Assembly: GCA_949287345.1 (NCBI GenBank)
Contig: CASEGD010000024.1
Coordinates: forward strand, 1 to 25,304
DNA: 25,304 nucleotides
Source of the DNA: an uncultured Phascolarctobacterium sp.
GTDB lineage: Bacteria > Bacillota > Negativicutes > Acidaminococcales > Acidaminococcaceae
Direction of reading: 5' to 3'
The number at the start of each line of letters is the position of its first letter. Position 1 is the first letter of the stretch. The translations under genes were made by a program, and so were the position numbers. The notes under the pieces were generated by a model. That model ran no database searches and had not been told where the DNA came from. It was given only the letters and a program-made list of their open reading frames with translations. Positions 1 to 7,466 of this stretch are shown piece by piece.

Positions 1-96
1 AAAAGCGCGCAGGCACAGCAAAGCGAAAAATATAAAAAATTACAGGAGCTTTATGCCGGATTGGAGGAATTGAGGCATGAGTGCGGTTGTAAATGA
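1..96 (+). CDS. C-terminal tail of a probable TrmK-like tRNA (adenine-N1)-methyltransferase (partial)
   Basis: An open frame enters from the left edge and stops with TGA at 94-96, giving 31 visible residues. They are charged and helical (several KYKKL/LEEL-type stretches) and end in HECGCK. The frame overlaps the start of the downstream Nif3 gene by 20 bases, which suggests translational coupling. TrmK (YqfN), which has a C-terminal helical region, commonly sits directly upstream of Nif3 (YqfO) in Bacillota, so the identity is inferred mainly from position. A zinc-ribbon or other coiled-coil protein is possible; the catalytic part lies outside the window. Confidence 0.4.
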   Translation, partial: KSAQAQQSEKYKKLQELYAGLEELRHECGCK

Positions 97-871
97 CATT
101 ATAAAAATTATGGACGGCATCGCCCCGCGCGAACTGGCGGAAAGCTGGGACAACGCCGGTTTTTTAATCGGCCGCAGGGATAACGCCGTTAAAAAAATCA
201 TGGTGGCGCTGGACGTATCGCCGGAGGTTGTCCAGCAGGCGGTTGCGCAGAAGGTTGACATGCTGGTAACGCACCACCCGCCGATTTTTAAGCCGCTGAA
301 AGCTATCTGCGACAGCAGCTGGCAAAGCGCATTGCTGTTAAAATGTATTGAAAACGGCATTGCCGTGTACAGCGCGCACACGAGCCTTGACAGCGTGTTG
401 GGCGGCGTTAATGATGTGCTGGCGGAAAAGCTGGGGCTGCAAAACGTAACCACTCTGGTTAACGGCTGTGAGGATGGCGGTTCGCTGGGGCGCGTCGGCA
501 CATTGCCGCAAAAAATGGAATTTGACGATTTTGCCGCTATGGTTAAGCGTGTGCTGGGGATGGATTTTGTAACCGGCATCAGCGCGGGCAAAGTGGTGCA
601 TAAGGTTGCCATGTGCGGCGGTGCGGGCATTGATTTTGTTGCCGAAGCGCTGGAACACGGCGCGGATACTTACGTTACCGGCGACATTAAATACCACGAA
701 GCGCAGAACGCCGTGTTCAGCGGGCTGAATTTGATTGACGCCACGCATCAGGGGACAGAACTGCCGGTGGTGGCGGTGTTGGCCGATAAAATTGCGCTGC
801 GCCTTGCGGCAGCCGGGCTGGGCGCACAGGTGCTGACGGCGCGCGAAACCTTACTTTTTAAGCAATATTGA
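77..871 (+). CDS. Nif3-like dinuclear metal-centre protein (YqfO/YbgI family)
   Basis: This is a 264-residue cytoplasmic protein of the Nif3/YbgI/YqfO family, a toroidal hexamer with a two-metal site, often labelled 'GTP cyclohydrolase 1 type 2 homolog'; its physiological role is unsettled. Visible family features are WDNAGFLIG (residues 24-32), the metal-binding THHPPIF (His66, His67), AHTSLD (His101, Asp105) and a C-terminal DATHQGTE block (His224, Glu228). It has the short bacterial length and lacks the PII-like insert that enlarges the B. subtilis homologue to about 370 residues. The ATG follows a GGAGG ribosome-binding site. It overlaps the upstream gene and is followed after 18 bases by the YhaM-like nuclease, so all are probably co-transcribed. 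Confidence 0.92.
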   Translation: MSAVVNDIIKIMDGIAPRELAESWDNAGFLIGRRDNAVKKIMVALDVSPEVVQQAVAQKVDMLVTHHPPIFKPLKAICDSSWQSALLLKCIENGIAVYSAHTSLDSVLGGVNDVLAEKLGLQNVTTLVNGCEDGGSLGRVGTLPQKMEFDDFAAMVKRVLGMDFVTGISAGKVVHKVAMCGGAGIDFVAEALEHGADTYVTGDIKYHEAQNAVFSGLNLIDATHQGTELPVVAVLADKIALRLAAAGLGAQVLTARETLLFKQY

Positions 872-889
872 CGAATTGAGGTAATATAT

Positions 890-1813
890 ATGATTAGTGA
901 ATTTAAAGCGGGCGCAAAAATCTGCCAGTCCGTACTGATGAGGGTGCAGCGCGTGGGCACATCAAGCAACGGCGCGCCTTTTGCCCGCGGCTTACTGGAG
1001 GACAACAGCGGCAAAATACCGTTTATTACTTTTGAAGCGCCGATTGTTGAAAAATTGCGCGACATGGACGGCCCTGCGCCGATGATGGTCAGCGGCAGCG
1101 TGGATATTAACAAGTTCAGCGGCGAAATGGCGTTGCAGGTTATTATCAAAAAAGTCAGCGACATTGTGCCGGAGGATGACATCAGCAACCTGCTGCCGGA
1201 GGGCGATTTTGACCATGCGGCTTATAAGGATAAGTTTGACCGCCTGATTAAAAGCGTTTTAACACCGGGGTTGCGCCTGGTGCTGGATAATGTTTTTGAA
1301 GGCGAAACCTACGAGCGCTTTTTGCGCAACCCTGCCGGCATGCGCCTGCACCACGCCTATATCGGCGGACTGCTTCAGCACTCTGTCGATGTGGCGACGC
1401 TGGCTTCCAACATGGCGGATACCATCGGCGGCGTCGATAAGGATTTAATTGTTGCAGGGGCGCTGCTGCATGATGTCGGCAAGCTGCGCGAAATTTCCGC
1501 ATCCATGGGCTTCCCGTATACGACGGAAGGCCGCCTTTTGGGGCACATCAGCATGAGCGCGGCAATGGTGCAGGAGGCGGCAGCCAAAGCGCGCGTTACC
1601 GGGCCTAAATTGCAGCACCTGCTGCATATCGTGCTGGCGCACCACGGAGAGCCGGAAAAAGGTTCGCCCGTTGCCTGCGCTACCAAAGAAGCGTTTATTG
1701 TGCATTACGCCGATGAACTGGACGCAATTATGAACCAGTACAAAAAAACGGACGGTAAAAATCCGTGGGAATTTAACAAAATGTTGCAGCGTTATCTTTT
1801 AACCAACGCATAA
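890..1813 (+). CDS. YhaM-like 3'-5' exoribonuclease (OB-fold plus HD domain)
   Basis: This 307-residue protein matches the length and layout of B. subtilis YhaM (about 314 residues), a metal-dependent 3'-5' exonuclease acting on RNA and ssDNA. An N-terminal OB-type nucleic-acid-binding domain covers roughly residues 5-95. An HD phosphohydrolase domain follows, with RLHHAYIGGLLQH (His164), the ALLHDVGK signature (His194, Asp195), His219 and LAHHGEPE (His251, His252), which together form the metal site. The ATG is preceded by a GAGGT ribosome-binding site. It sits 18 bases after Nif3 and 16 bases before a small membrane-protein gene. No signal peptide is present, so it acts in the cytoplasm. 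The family assignment is secure; the substrate is inferred from the family. Confidence 0.92.
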   Translation: MISEFKAGAKICQSVLMRVQRVGTSSNGAPFARGLLEDNSGKIPFITFEAPIVEKLRDMDGPAPMMVSGSVDINKFSGEMALQVIIKKVSDIVPEDDISNLLPEGDFDHAAYKDKFDRLIKSVLTPGLRLVLDNVFEGETYERFLRNPAGMRLHHAYIGGLLQHSVDVATLASNMADTIGGVDKDLIVAGALLHDVGKLREISASMGFPYTTEGRLLGHISMSAAMVQEAAAKARVTGPKLQHLLHIVLAHHGEPEKGSPVACATKEAFIVHYADELDAIMNQYKKTDGKNPWEFNKMLQRYLLTNA

Positions 1814-1829
1814 AAGCAGGGTGAGCTTT

Positions 1830-2090
1830 ATGGAATGGTTCTTTCTGGGTGCGTTTCTGGCGCTGCTGGGCGTCATCGGGGAATGGCTGGAGAAAAAGGA
1901 AAAGGACGAGCTTTATAATCCGGACAATCTTCCGCCTTCCGCGCGCGGCGGTAATCCGCATAACGCGGGGGAACACCCCTACACGCAGGATGACATTATT
2001 TATAAAGACGGGCAGTATTACGAAAACGAAAACAGCGAAGACTGGGAAGAATTTGAGTACGAAATAAGCGAGGACGAACGCTTTAAATAA
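1830..2090 (+). CDS. small single-pass membrane protein, function unknown
   Basis: This 86-residue protein begins with a hydrophobic helix (about residues 3-17, MEWFFLGAFLALLGVIG), followed by a basic patch and a very acidic, tyrosine-rich cytoplasmic-type tail ending in EISEDERFK. I do not recognise a family. A GTG at 1821 would add three residues, but the GGGTGAG sequence there serves better as the ribosome-binding site for the ATG at 1830. It follows the YhaM-like gene closely and is probably the last gene of that operon, since the rnpB promoter begins five bases after its stop. Confidence 0.7.
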   Translation: MEWFFLGAFLALLGVIGEWLEKKEKDELYNPDNLPPSARGGNPHNAGEHPYTQDDIIYKDGQYYENENSEDWEEFEYEISEDERFK

Positions 2091-2094
2091 TGGC

Positions 2095-2123
2095 TTGACT
2101 ATTTAACCTTTTTATGCTAAAGT
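2095..2123 (+). promoter_or_regulatory. sigma-A type promoter of rnpB
   Basis: TTGACT (2095-2100), a 17-base spacer and TAAAGT (2118-2123). The expected start site, near 2130, coincides with the base of helix P1 of the RNase P RNA at 2132. That fit is the main support, because the -10 is only a fair match. Confidence 0.6.
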
Positions 2124-2131
2124 TACTTGCA

Positions 2132-2486
2132 GTATGAGTGTGAAAGGCAATCGCTGACGGCTTTGTGCCGTAAGAGGAAAGTCCGGGCTCCACAGGGCAG
2201 AATGCCGGATAACGTCCGGCGAGGGTGACCTCAGGGATAGTGCCACAGAAATGTGTACCGCCTGCTTCGGCAGGTAAGGGTGGAACGGTGCGGTAAGAGC
2301 GCACCAGCGTTCGGGTAACCGGGCGGCTAGGTAAACCCCATTCGGAGCAAGACCAAATAGGGAAGGGATGAAGCGGCCCGCTGATCCTTCCGGGTTGTGT
2401 CGCTTGAGCCTGCAAGTAATTGCCGGCCTAGATAAATGATTGCTGCCGCTTTGCGGAACAGAACCCGGCTTATTGAGCACTCGTAT
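2132..2486 (+). ncRNA. rnpB: RNase P RNA, bacterial type A
   Basis: This is the catalytic RNA of RNase P, which trims 5' leaders from tRNA precursors. Conserved landmarks occur in order: the P4 5' strand (GAGGAAAGTCCGGGCTC, 2174-2190), the core GGATAGTGCCACAGAAA (2235-2251), an AAGAGCGCACCAG block near 2296-2308, the CCTAGATAAATG element (about 2428-2439) and the P4 3' strand (ACAGAACCCGGCTTA, 2458-2472). The ends are set by a nine-pair helix P1: GTATGAGTG (2132-2140) pairs with CACTCGTAT (2478-2486), including two G-U pairs. The length of about 355 nt and these blocks fit type A rather than the Bacillus type B. It has its own promoter and terminator. The ends could be off by a few bases. Confidence 0.95.
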
Positions 2487-2498
2487 TACGCAAATACA

Positions 2499-2529
2499 GG
2501 CTGGTAATTTTACCGGCCTTATTTTTTTG
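2499..2529 (+). terminator. intrinsic terminator of rnpB
   Basis: GGCTGGTAA pairs with TTACCGGCC (one G-U pair) around a tiny loop, followed by TTATTTTTTT. It lies 12 bases after the end of helix P1. Confidence 0.85.
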
Positions 2530-2559
2530 CAAAATTCACCGTTGTTTCATAACCGGCGC

Positions 2560-2588
2560 TTACAATTTGCTTAAAGTTGTTATATAAT
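2560..2588 (+). promoter_or_regulatory. probable promoter of the glycosyltransferase gene
   Basis: A consensus TATAAT at 2583-2588 has a moderate TTACAA (2560-2565) 17 bases upstream. A second, overlapping TATAAT lies at 2588-2593. The predicted start site, near 2595, leaves a leader of about 25 bases containing the AAGGTGAG ribosome-binding site. Confidence 0.6.
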
Positions 2589-2621
2589 ATAATGGTAATT
2601 AAGTTTAAGGTGAGTCTGAAA

Positions 2622-3554
2622 ATGAAGAAGCTTGTTTCGTTTGTAGTACCTGTTTATAACGAAGAAGAAAACCTGCATGAGTTCCATAAACGCATGAGCA
2701 GCGTAATGGAAGCGCTGCCCTACGATTATGAACTGATTTTTGTCGATGACGGTTCCGCCGACAGCAGCCATTTGATTCTGGCACAGCTGGCGGAGCAGGA
2801 TGAACATGTGCAGGTGTATTTTTTGTCGCGCAATTACGGGCACCAGCTTGCGCTGACCTGCGGGCTGGACCACGCGGACGGCGACGCCGTTATTACCATG
2901 GACGGCGATTTGCAGCATCCGCCCGAGCTTGTGCCGGAGCTTTTGAAGCTGTGGGAAGATGGCTACCAGATTGTGCAGACGGTGCGCACAGCGACGGAGG
3001 ACGCTTCGTTTTTTAAGAACCTGACATCTAAGACTTATTACAAACTTATCAATTCGCTTTCCAAAGTAGAGATTACACCGGGCGGCAGTGATTTCCGCCT
3101 GATGGACAAAGTTGCGGTGGAGGCGTTCAGGCACTACCGCGAGCGCGCCCGTTTTATCCGCGGGCTGGTGAACACTTTGGGCTTTAAAACAGCAACTTTT
3201 GAGTTTACCGCGCCGCCGCGTTTTGCAGGGCATTCTAAATTTAATCTGCATAAGATGCTGCATTTTGCGCTGGACGGAATTACATCTTTTTCAAATTTAC
3301 CGCTGCGCTGGGCATTTTATATCGGTATTGTGTTCGGTTTAATCAGCTTTATGCTGGTTTTACACGTGCTTTATGTAAAATATGTTGCAATGGACGCAGT
3401 GCCCGGTTGGGCAACCATGACGGCCAGCGTACTCTTTCTCGGCGGCATCCAGCTGGTGGGTATCGGCATTCTAGGCGAATATATCGGCCGCATTTTTGAA
3501 GAAGTTAAGCAAAGACCGTTGTACATCGTCGGCAGACACATTGGCAAACGGTAG
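2622..3554 (+). CDS. family 2 glycosyltransferase, GtrB/polyprenyl-phosphate sugar transferase type
   Basis: This 310-residue membrane-anchored glycosyltransferase is of the GtrB/DPM1/ArnC-like type, which transfers a sugar from a nucleotide donor to polyprenyl phosphate on the cytoplasmic side. A GT-A domain fills residues 1-230, with VVPVYNEEENL at 8-18, FVDDGSAD near 40 (Asp42, Asp43) and the DGD metal motif (94-96) in TMDGDLQHPPE. SDFRLMD and FAGHSKFN are also typical of the group. Two C-terminal transmembrane helices (about residues 236-258 and 268-290) end with the characteristic GEYIGRIFEEVKQRPLY. The upstream in-frame TTG at 2577 is rejected because the ATG at 2622 has AAGGTGAG seven bases away. 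No flippase or acceptor-transferase partner is adjacent, so the donor sugar and final glycan are unknown. Confidence 0.88.
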   Translation: MKKLVSFVVPVYNEEENLHEFHKRMSSVMEALPYDYELIFVDDGSADSSHLILAQLAEQDEHVQVYFLSRNYGHQLALTCGLDHADGDAVITMDGDLQHPPELVPELLKLWEDGYQIVQTVRTATEDASFFKNLTSKTYYKLINSLSKVEITPGGSDFRLMDKVAVEAFRHYRERARFIRGLVNTLGFKTATFEFTAPPRFAGHSKFNLHKMLHFALDGITSFSNLPLRWAFYIGIVFGLISFMLVLHVLYVKYVAMDAVPGWATMTASVLFLGGIQLVGIGILGEYIGRIFEEVKQRPLYIVGRHIGKR

Positions 3555-3560
3555 TTTTGG

Positions 3561-3589
3561 TTTACAGCAGGCCGTTTTTGTGGTATAAT
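3561..3589 (+). promoter_or_regulatory. strong sigma-A type promoter of the NlpC/P60 gene
   Basis: TTTACA (3561-3566), exactly 17 bases, then TATAAT (3584-3589), with TG two bases before the -10. It starts six bases after the stop codon of the glycosyltransferase gene. Confidence 0.85.
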
Positions 3590-3625
3590 TTACTTGTTTA
3601 TAAAAGGCGCAAGGAAGTGATGTGG

Positions 3626-4294
3626 ATGGTAAAAAAAGGATTACTTTGTCTGGTATTTACTTGTGTACTCTGTTTAGCAAACATGGCGACTGCATTGGCC
3701 TCGTTTGAATATGGAGATAATGGCCCCGAAGTTCTGGCCATTCAAAAACGTCTGGTTGAATTGAAATACGAAATTAAACTGCTTGACGGTGATTTCGGTT
3801 CTGAAACGGAAGCCGCTGTCAAACGCTTCCAGGCGGATAAACAGTTGGAAGTCGACGGAATTATCGGCGAAGCTACTTATACGGCTTTGATGAACAAGCC
3901 GATGCCTCCTAACCGTTCCGGCAGGAGCGCAACCATCAGAAACGTCATCCGTGCGGCTTATGGCGTAATCGGTACTCCGTATGTGTTCGGCGGTACCAGC
4001 GTTTACGGTTTTGACTGCTCCGGTTTTACCCAGTACGCTTTTGCGCGTGCGGGCATCAATATTCCGCGTACTGCCGATGTGCAGATGTACAGCGGCAAAC
4101 AAATCAGCGCCAGCCAGCTGCGCCCGGGCGATTTGATTTTCTTCAGCACTTATGAACCAGGCCCGTCGCACTGCGGCATTTATCTCGGCAACGGCCAGTT
4201 TATCCATGCAGGTTCCAGCACCGGCGTAACGGTTGCTTCTGCATTTACCGGCTACTGGGGTGCCCGTTATTACGGCGCCTGCCGTATTATCTAA
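3626..4294 (+). CDS. secreted NlpC/P60 peptidoglycan endopeptidase with N-terminal peptidoglycan-binding domain
   Basis: This 222-residue exported cell-wall hydrolase starts with a signal peptide (about residues 1-26, cleavage likely after ATALA). A PG_binding_1 domain follows at about 30-90 (DNGPEVLAIQKRL through IIGEATYTALM), then a short linker and an NlpC/P60 cysteine peptidase domain at about 105-222. The catalytic residues are visible: Cys131 in FDCSGF, His182 in PSHCGIYLG and His194 in FIHAGSS. Enzymes of this family usually cut the D-Glu to diamino-acid bond of the stem peptide. ATG at 3620 is possible, but ATG at 3626 has better spacing to AAGGAAG (3611-3617). It is monocistronic, with its own promoter and a strong terminator. 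Confidence 0.93.
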   Translation: MVKKGLLCLVFTCVLCLANMATALASFEYGDNGPEVLAIQKRLVELKYEIKLLDGDFGSETEAAVKRFQADKQLEVDGIIGEATYTALMNKPMPPNRSGRSATIRNVIRAAYGVIGTPYVFGGTSVYGFDCSGFTQYAFARAGINIPRTADVQMYSGKQISASQLRPGDLIFFSTYEPGPSHCGIYLGNGQFIHAGSSTGVTVASAFTGYWGARYYGACRII

Positions 4295-4302
4295 CCAAGC
4301 AT

Positions 4303-4346
4303 AAACTACCAATCAGGTTTGCCCTGTTGGTAGTTTATTTTTTATT
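4303..4346 (+). terminator. intrinsic terminator after the NlpC/P60 gene
   Basis: AAACTACCAA pairs perfectly with TTGGTAGTTT, extended by CAGG/CCTG across a one-base bulge, with a TTTGC loop and an ATTTTTTATTTT tail. Confidence 0.93.
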
Positions 4347-4364
4347 TTGGCGTTAAAATATCCC

Positions 4365-4431
4365 TGCTTTGTAATATTTTTGTGAAAGCATATAGTGTTA
4401 AATACCCAAAGGCGCTGTTTTATTGTATAAT
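4365..4431 (+). promoter_or_regulatory. candidate regulated promoter of the two-component operon
   Basis: A perfect -10 (TATAAT, 4426-4431) lacks a recognisable -35 at the right distance (TACCCA, 4403-4408). Upstream is a short inverted repeat, TGCTTT (4365-4370) and AAAGCA (4385-4390). A good -10 without a -35 is typical of activator-dependent promoters, so autoregulation by the response regulator is possible; this is inference. Confidence 0.45.
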
Positions 4432-4463
4432 AATGCTAATAACAGTTAATGGCGGTGATTTAT

Positions 4464-5171
4464 ATGGATAAACAAAAAGTATTGATTGCTGATGATGAAG
4501 CACCGATTAGGGAAATATTAAAAATTTACTGCGATAAGGAAGGCTTTGACGTAATTGAAGCTGCCGACGGCGCGGAAGCCATTTTAAAAGTGCAGTCCGA
4601 AAAGCCCGATATTATCATTCTGGATATTATGATGCCGGTAATGGACGGGCTGGAAGTCTGCAAACAGGTCCGCAAGATGAGCGATATCCCCATTATTATG
4701 CTGACGGCGAAGGACGACGACGACGACCGCATTCTGGGTCTGGAAATCGGCGCGGACGATTATATTACCAAGCCGTTCAACAACCGCGAAGTTATCGCAA
4801 GGGTTAAAGCCGTTTTGCGCAGAAGCACGATGGTGAAAAAAGAAGAAGCTGACGGCCGTTCGCATATCGAATACAAAGGCCTCAGCATCGACATGGAAAA
4901 ATATCAGGTTATTGCCTTTGGCAACAAAATGACCTTTACCGCCAAAGAGATGGAGCTTTTGTGGTGCCTGGCTTCCAACCCGGGCAAGGCGTTTTCGCGC
5001 AACCAGCTGTTGGAAACCATCTGGGGCTATTCTTACTACGGCGATACCCGCACCGTGGATACGCACATTAAGCGCATCAGGCAAAAACTTAATATTCCGG
5101 AAGATTCCGAATGGGATATTACAACCATTTGGGGCGTAGGCTATAAGTTTGAGGTTAAAGACAAAAAATGA
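4464..5171 (+). CDS. OmpR/PhoB-family response regulator
   Basis: This 235-residue transcription factor has an N-terminal receiver domain (about residues 4-120) with the acidic pair Asp10/Asp11, phospho-acceptor Asp54 in IILDIMMP, Thr81 and Lys103 in YITKPF. A C-terminal winged-helix DNA-binding domain (about 135-233) contains FTAKEMELLWCLASNPG and TVDTHIKRIRQKL. A run of five aspartates (84-88) follows the conserved Thr81. The start is ATG 4464 with GGCGGTGAT in front; the ATG at 4449 would place the ribosome-binding site inside the gene. The stop overlaps the kinase start by four bases (ATGA), so the two are a cognate pair. Regulon and signal cannot be read from the sequence. Confidence 0.93.
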   Translation: MDKQKVLIADDEAPIREILKIYCDKEGFDVIEAADGAEAILKVQSEKPDIIILDIMMPVMDGLEVCKQVRKMSDIPIIMLTAKDDDDDRILGLEIGADDYITKPFNNREVIARVKAVLRRSTMVKKEEADGRSHIEYKGLSIDMEKYQVIAFGNKMTFTAKEMELLWCLASNPGKAFSRNQLLETIWGYSYYGDTRTVDTHIKRIRQKLNIPEDSEWDITTIWGVGYKFEVKDKK

Positions 5172-6706
5172 ACAAATCATTGAGCTCAAGGCTGATGTAC
5201 AGCTTCATGGCTCTGATAATGGTTATCGTAGTCGGCGTTACGGCAGGTATTTCCTATCTTATCGCCGATTATTTTTTTAAGACCAACGAGCAGGAGCTGG
5301 CCGAAAAAGGCAACGAAATGGCCGCAACAGTTGAATATTTTATGGAGTTTGACAACAGCCGTGATACGCTGAACCGTTATGTGTTTGCCGTGGACCGGCT
5401 TGTTGGTGCGCGCATCTGGCTGTTTGACGACAAGTTTGAGCTGCTGGCGGCGTCCAATATCAACACGGATTACCAGCCGGACGGCACCCGCCCCGGCATT
5501 AAAGACCTGACGATGATGGAAGGTTCAACCGCCGAGATTTCCAGAGAAATTAAAAGCGGCAAGCTGGACACCAAAGTTATTGCCATTTTAAAGGACGTGT
5601 ACAGCGGCAAATCCGTACAGTCGCAAATTTACCATCCTTATTATAAGGAGCAGGTTATGCTGGTGGGCGTGCCTTACGGCAAACCGGGCGGTGCGGCGCG
5701 CGGCGCGATTTTGCTGGCGCAGCCGTTGAGCGGTTTTGACAGCTTTTTGCGCGATATTTATATTTACACATCTATCGTTGCAATTCTGGCATTGATTTTA
5801 AGTATGTTCATGGTCCGCAGTTTAGCGCGCACGATGATTAAGCCGCTGGTATCCATGAAGGACAGCGCGGTTGCCATTGCTGCCGGTGACTATACCCGCA
5901 AGGTGGAAGTGCACGGCGAGGACGAGGTTGCCGATTTGGGCAAGGCGCTGAACGCTTTGGGCAATGATTTGAGCGAATTTGTTGCCAAAACGGAGCGTGC
6001 GGAAAAAATCCGCCGCGACTTTGTTGCTAACGTATCGCATGAGCTGCGCACGCCGCTGACGATTATCCGCGGCTACAACGAAGCTATCAGTGACGGCACC
6101 GTTACCGATAAGGACATGATTCAGCGTTACCGCCTGCTGATTAACGAAGAAACGCTGCGTTTGCAGCGCATGATCAGTGAGCTTCTGGACATCAGCCGTA
6201 TGCAGGCCGCCGAAGAACTGCCGCCTGCCAAAATGCAGCCGCTGCCCTTGGGCGCGATTGTGCGCAATGTAGCCGAAAAGCTGATGGTAAACGCTGTTGA
6301 GCGTAATGTTAAGTTGCTGGTGCATGTCGATGAAAAATTGCAGGTTATGGGCCAGGGCGACCAGATGGTACAGCTGGTGCTGATTATCGGCGACAACGCG
6401 CTGAAATACACGCCTGCCAACGGCACGGTAGCATTTTTAACGGAAATGTTGGACGACGGCAGCGTAAGGCTGACAATATCCGACCAGGGACCGGGCATAC
6501 CGGAAGAAGATTTGCCGTTCATCTGGGAGCGTTTTTATAAGGTTGATAAATCGCATTCGCGCAACGTGCCGGGCACAGGACTTGGGCTTGCCATTGCCCG
6601 CGAGATTATCCGCGTGCATGGCGCAAGGGTAGAGGTGTTCAGCAAAATCGGCGAAGGCACAAGGTTTGAAATTACCTTCCCGAAGGATAAAGTTATTGCC
6701 GATTGA
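5168..6706 (+). CDS. membrane sensor histidine kinase, partner of the upstream response regulator
   Basis: This 512-residue kinase has an N-terminal transmembrane helix (about 11-33), an extracytoplasmic sensing region of about 165 residues (about 35-197) and a second helix (about 198-216). A HAMP linker (about 219-272), a HisKA domain with His291 in VSHELRTPLTII, and a HATPase domain follow; the last shows the N-box NALKYTP, the G1-box DQGPGIP, the F-box WERFYKVD and the G2-box GTGLGLAI. The layout resembles ResE/WalK/PhoR-type kinases, but no PAS domain is evident. The sensor region has no family I can name, so the stimulus is unknown. It overlaps the regulator gene by four bases and is followed 14 bases later by the carbon-nitrogen hydrolase gene, suggesting one transcript. 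Confidence 0.93.
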   Translation: MNKSLSSRLMYSFMALIMVIVVGVTAGISYLIADYFFKTNEQELAEKGNEMAATVEYFMEFDNSRDTLNRYVFAVDRLVGARIWLFDDKFELLAASNINTDYQPDGTRPGIKDLTMMEGSTAEISREIKSGKLDTKVIAILKDVYSGKSVQSQIYHPYYKEQVMLVGVPYGKPGGAARGAILLAQPLSGFDSFLRDIYIYTSIVAILALILSMFMVRSLARTMIKPLVSMKDSAVAIAAGDYTRKVEVHGEDEVADLGKALNALGNDLSEFVAKTERAEKIRRDFVANVSHELRTPLTIIRGYNEAISDGTVTDKDMIQRYRLLINEETLRLQRMISELLDISRMQAAEELPPAKMQPLPLGAIVRNVAEKLMVNAVERNVKLLVHVDEKLQVMGQGDQMVQLVLIIGDNALKYTPANGTVAFLTEMLDDGSVRLTISDQGPGIPEEDLPFIWERFYKVDKSHSRNVPGTGLGLAIAREIIRVHGARVEVFSKIGEGTRFEITFPKDKVIAD

Positions 6707-6720
6707 TGAGGTGACAAGCG

Positions 6721-7466
6721 TTGAAAATTGCATTGGTGCAAATGGAAGTTTTGGAAAAAAATAAAGCCGGGCTGCGCCCAACTGCGATGTTGCCGTGCTG
6801 CCGGAAATCTGGACGACCGGTTATTCACTGGGGCATTTAAGCAAGGAAGCCGACTACCTGAACGGCACGGTGGTAAATGAGCTGCGGCAGATTGCCGCTG
6901 AAAACAGCTGTGCCATTGTGGCGGGTTCTATCCCGCTGCGCAAGAGCGACGGCAATGTTTACAACACTGCCATTACCATTGATAAAAATGGCGAAATTGT
7001 TTTTTGCTACAGCAAGGTGCATCTGTTCAGCATGTTTAACGAGCAGCGCTTTTTTAAGCCGGGCAACGATTTTGGCGTGTATGAGCTGGAAGGCACAACC
7101 TGCGCGTCGGCAATCTGTTACGATTTGCGCTTCCCGGAGCTGTTCCGCCATATGGCGATGCAGGGCGCAAAAATTATCTTCGTGCCTGCGGAATGGCCTG
7201 AAGTTCGCGGCGCTATCTGGGATTTGTTTATCCGTGCGCGCGCGTTGGAAAACCACACCTTTATTGTCGGCGTAAACTGCACCGGCAAATTCCACGACCA
7301 GAAATTTTACGGGCATTCTGCCGTTATCAGCCCGTTTGGCGAAGTGCTCGCCGTGGGCGGCGGTGAAGAAGAAATTGTTTACTGCGACATTGATTTGAAT
7401 TTGGTGGAAAAAGCCAACGAATATATGAATGTTTTGAAGGACGTAAGGCCGGAGTTGATAAAATGA
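6721..7466 (+). pseudogene. carbon-nitrogen hydrolase (nitrilase/omega-amidase family), 5' end broken by an out-of-frame deletion
   Basis: The body of the gene (open frame from GTG 6795 to 7466, 223 residues) is a nitrilase-superfamily amidase, close to omega-amidase/Nit2-like proteins. It contains the Glu of LPEIWTTGY, the Lys of YSKVHLF and the Cys of AICYDLRFPE, plus the usual ARALENHTFIVGVN block. The natural start lies elsewhere: TTG 6721 has a perfect GAGGTGA six bases away and encodes MKIALVQMEVLEKNKAG, the expected first beta strand. That frame is +1 relative to the body, which upstream of 6795 reads AAPNCDVAV. Compared with the family, about 15-20 residues are missing near 6760-6780; the lost stretch must be 3k+1 bases. 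This is either a real null or truncated allele, or a sequence error. The last four bases overlap the dipeptidase gene. Confidence 0.8.

Noticed and set aside
2123..2419. A ten-base perfect complement between TTACTTGCAG (2123-2132) and CTGCAAGTAA (2410-2419) around rnpB, suggesting an extra long-range helix.
   Set aside because: The first arm lies almost wholly in or before the promoter -10, so it is not transcribed. The second arm folds locally as GCAA-GTAA-TTGC with a GNRA-type loop inside the RNase P RNA.
2083..2480. Minus-strand frames of 110 and 122 codons over rnpB.
   Set aside because: The region is the RNase P RNA gene, as shown by its conserved blocks and P1 pairing.
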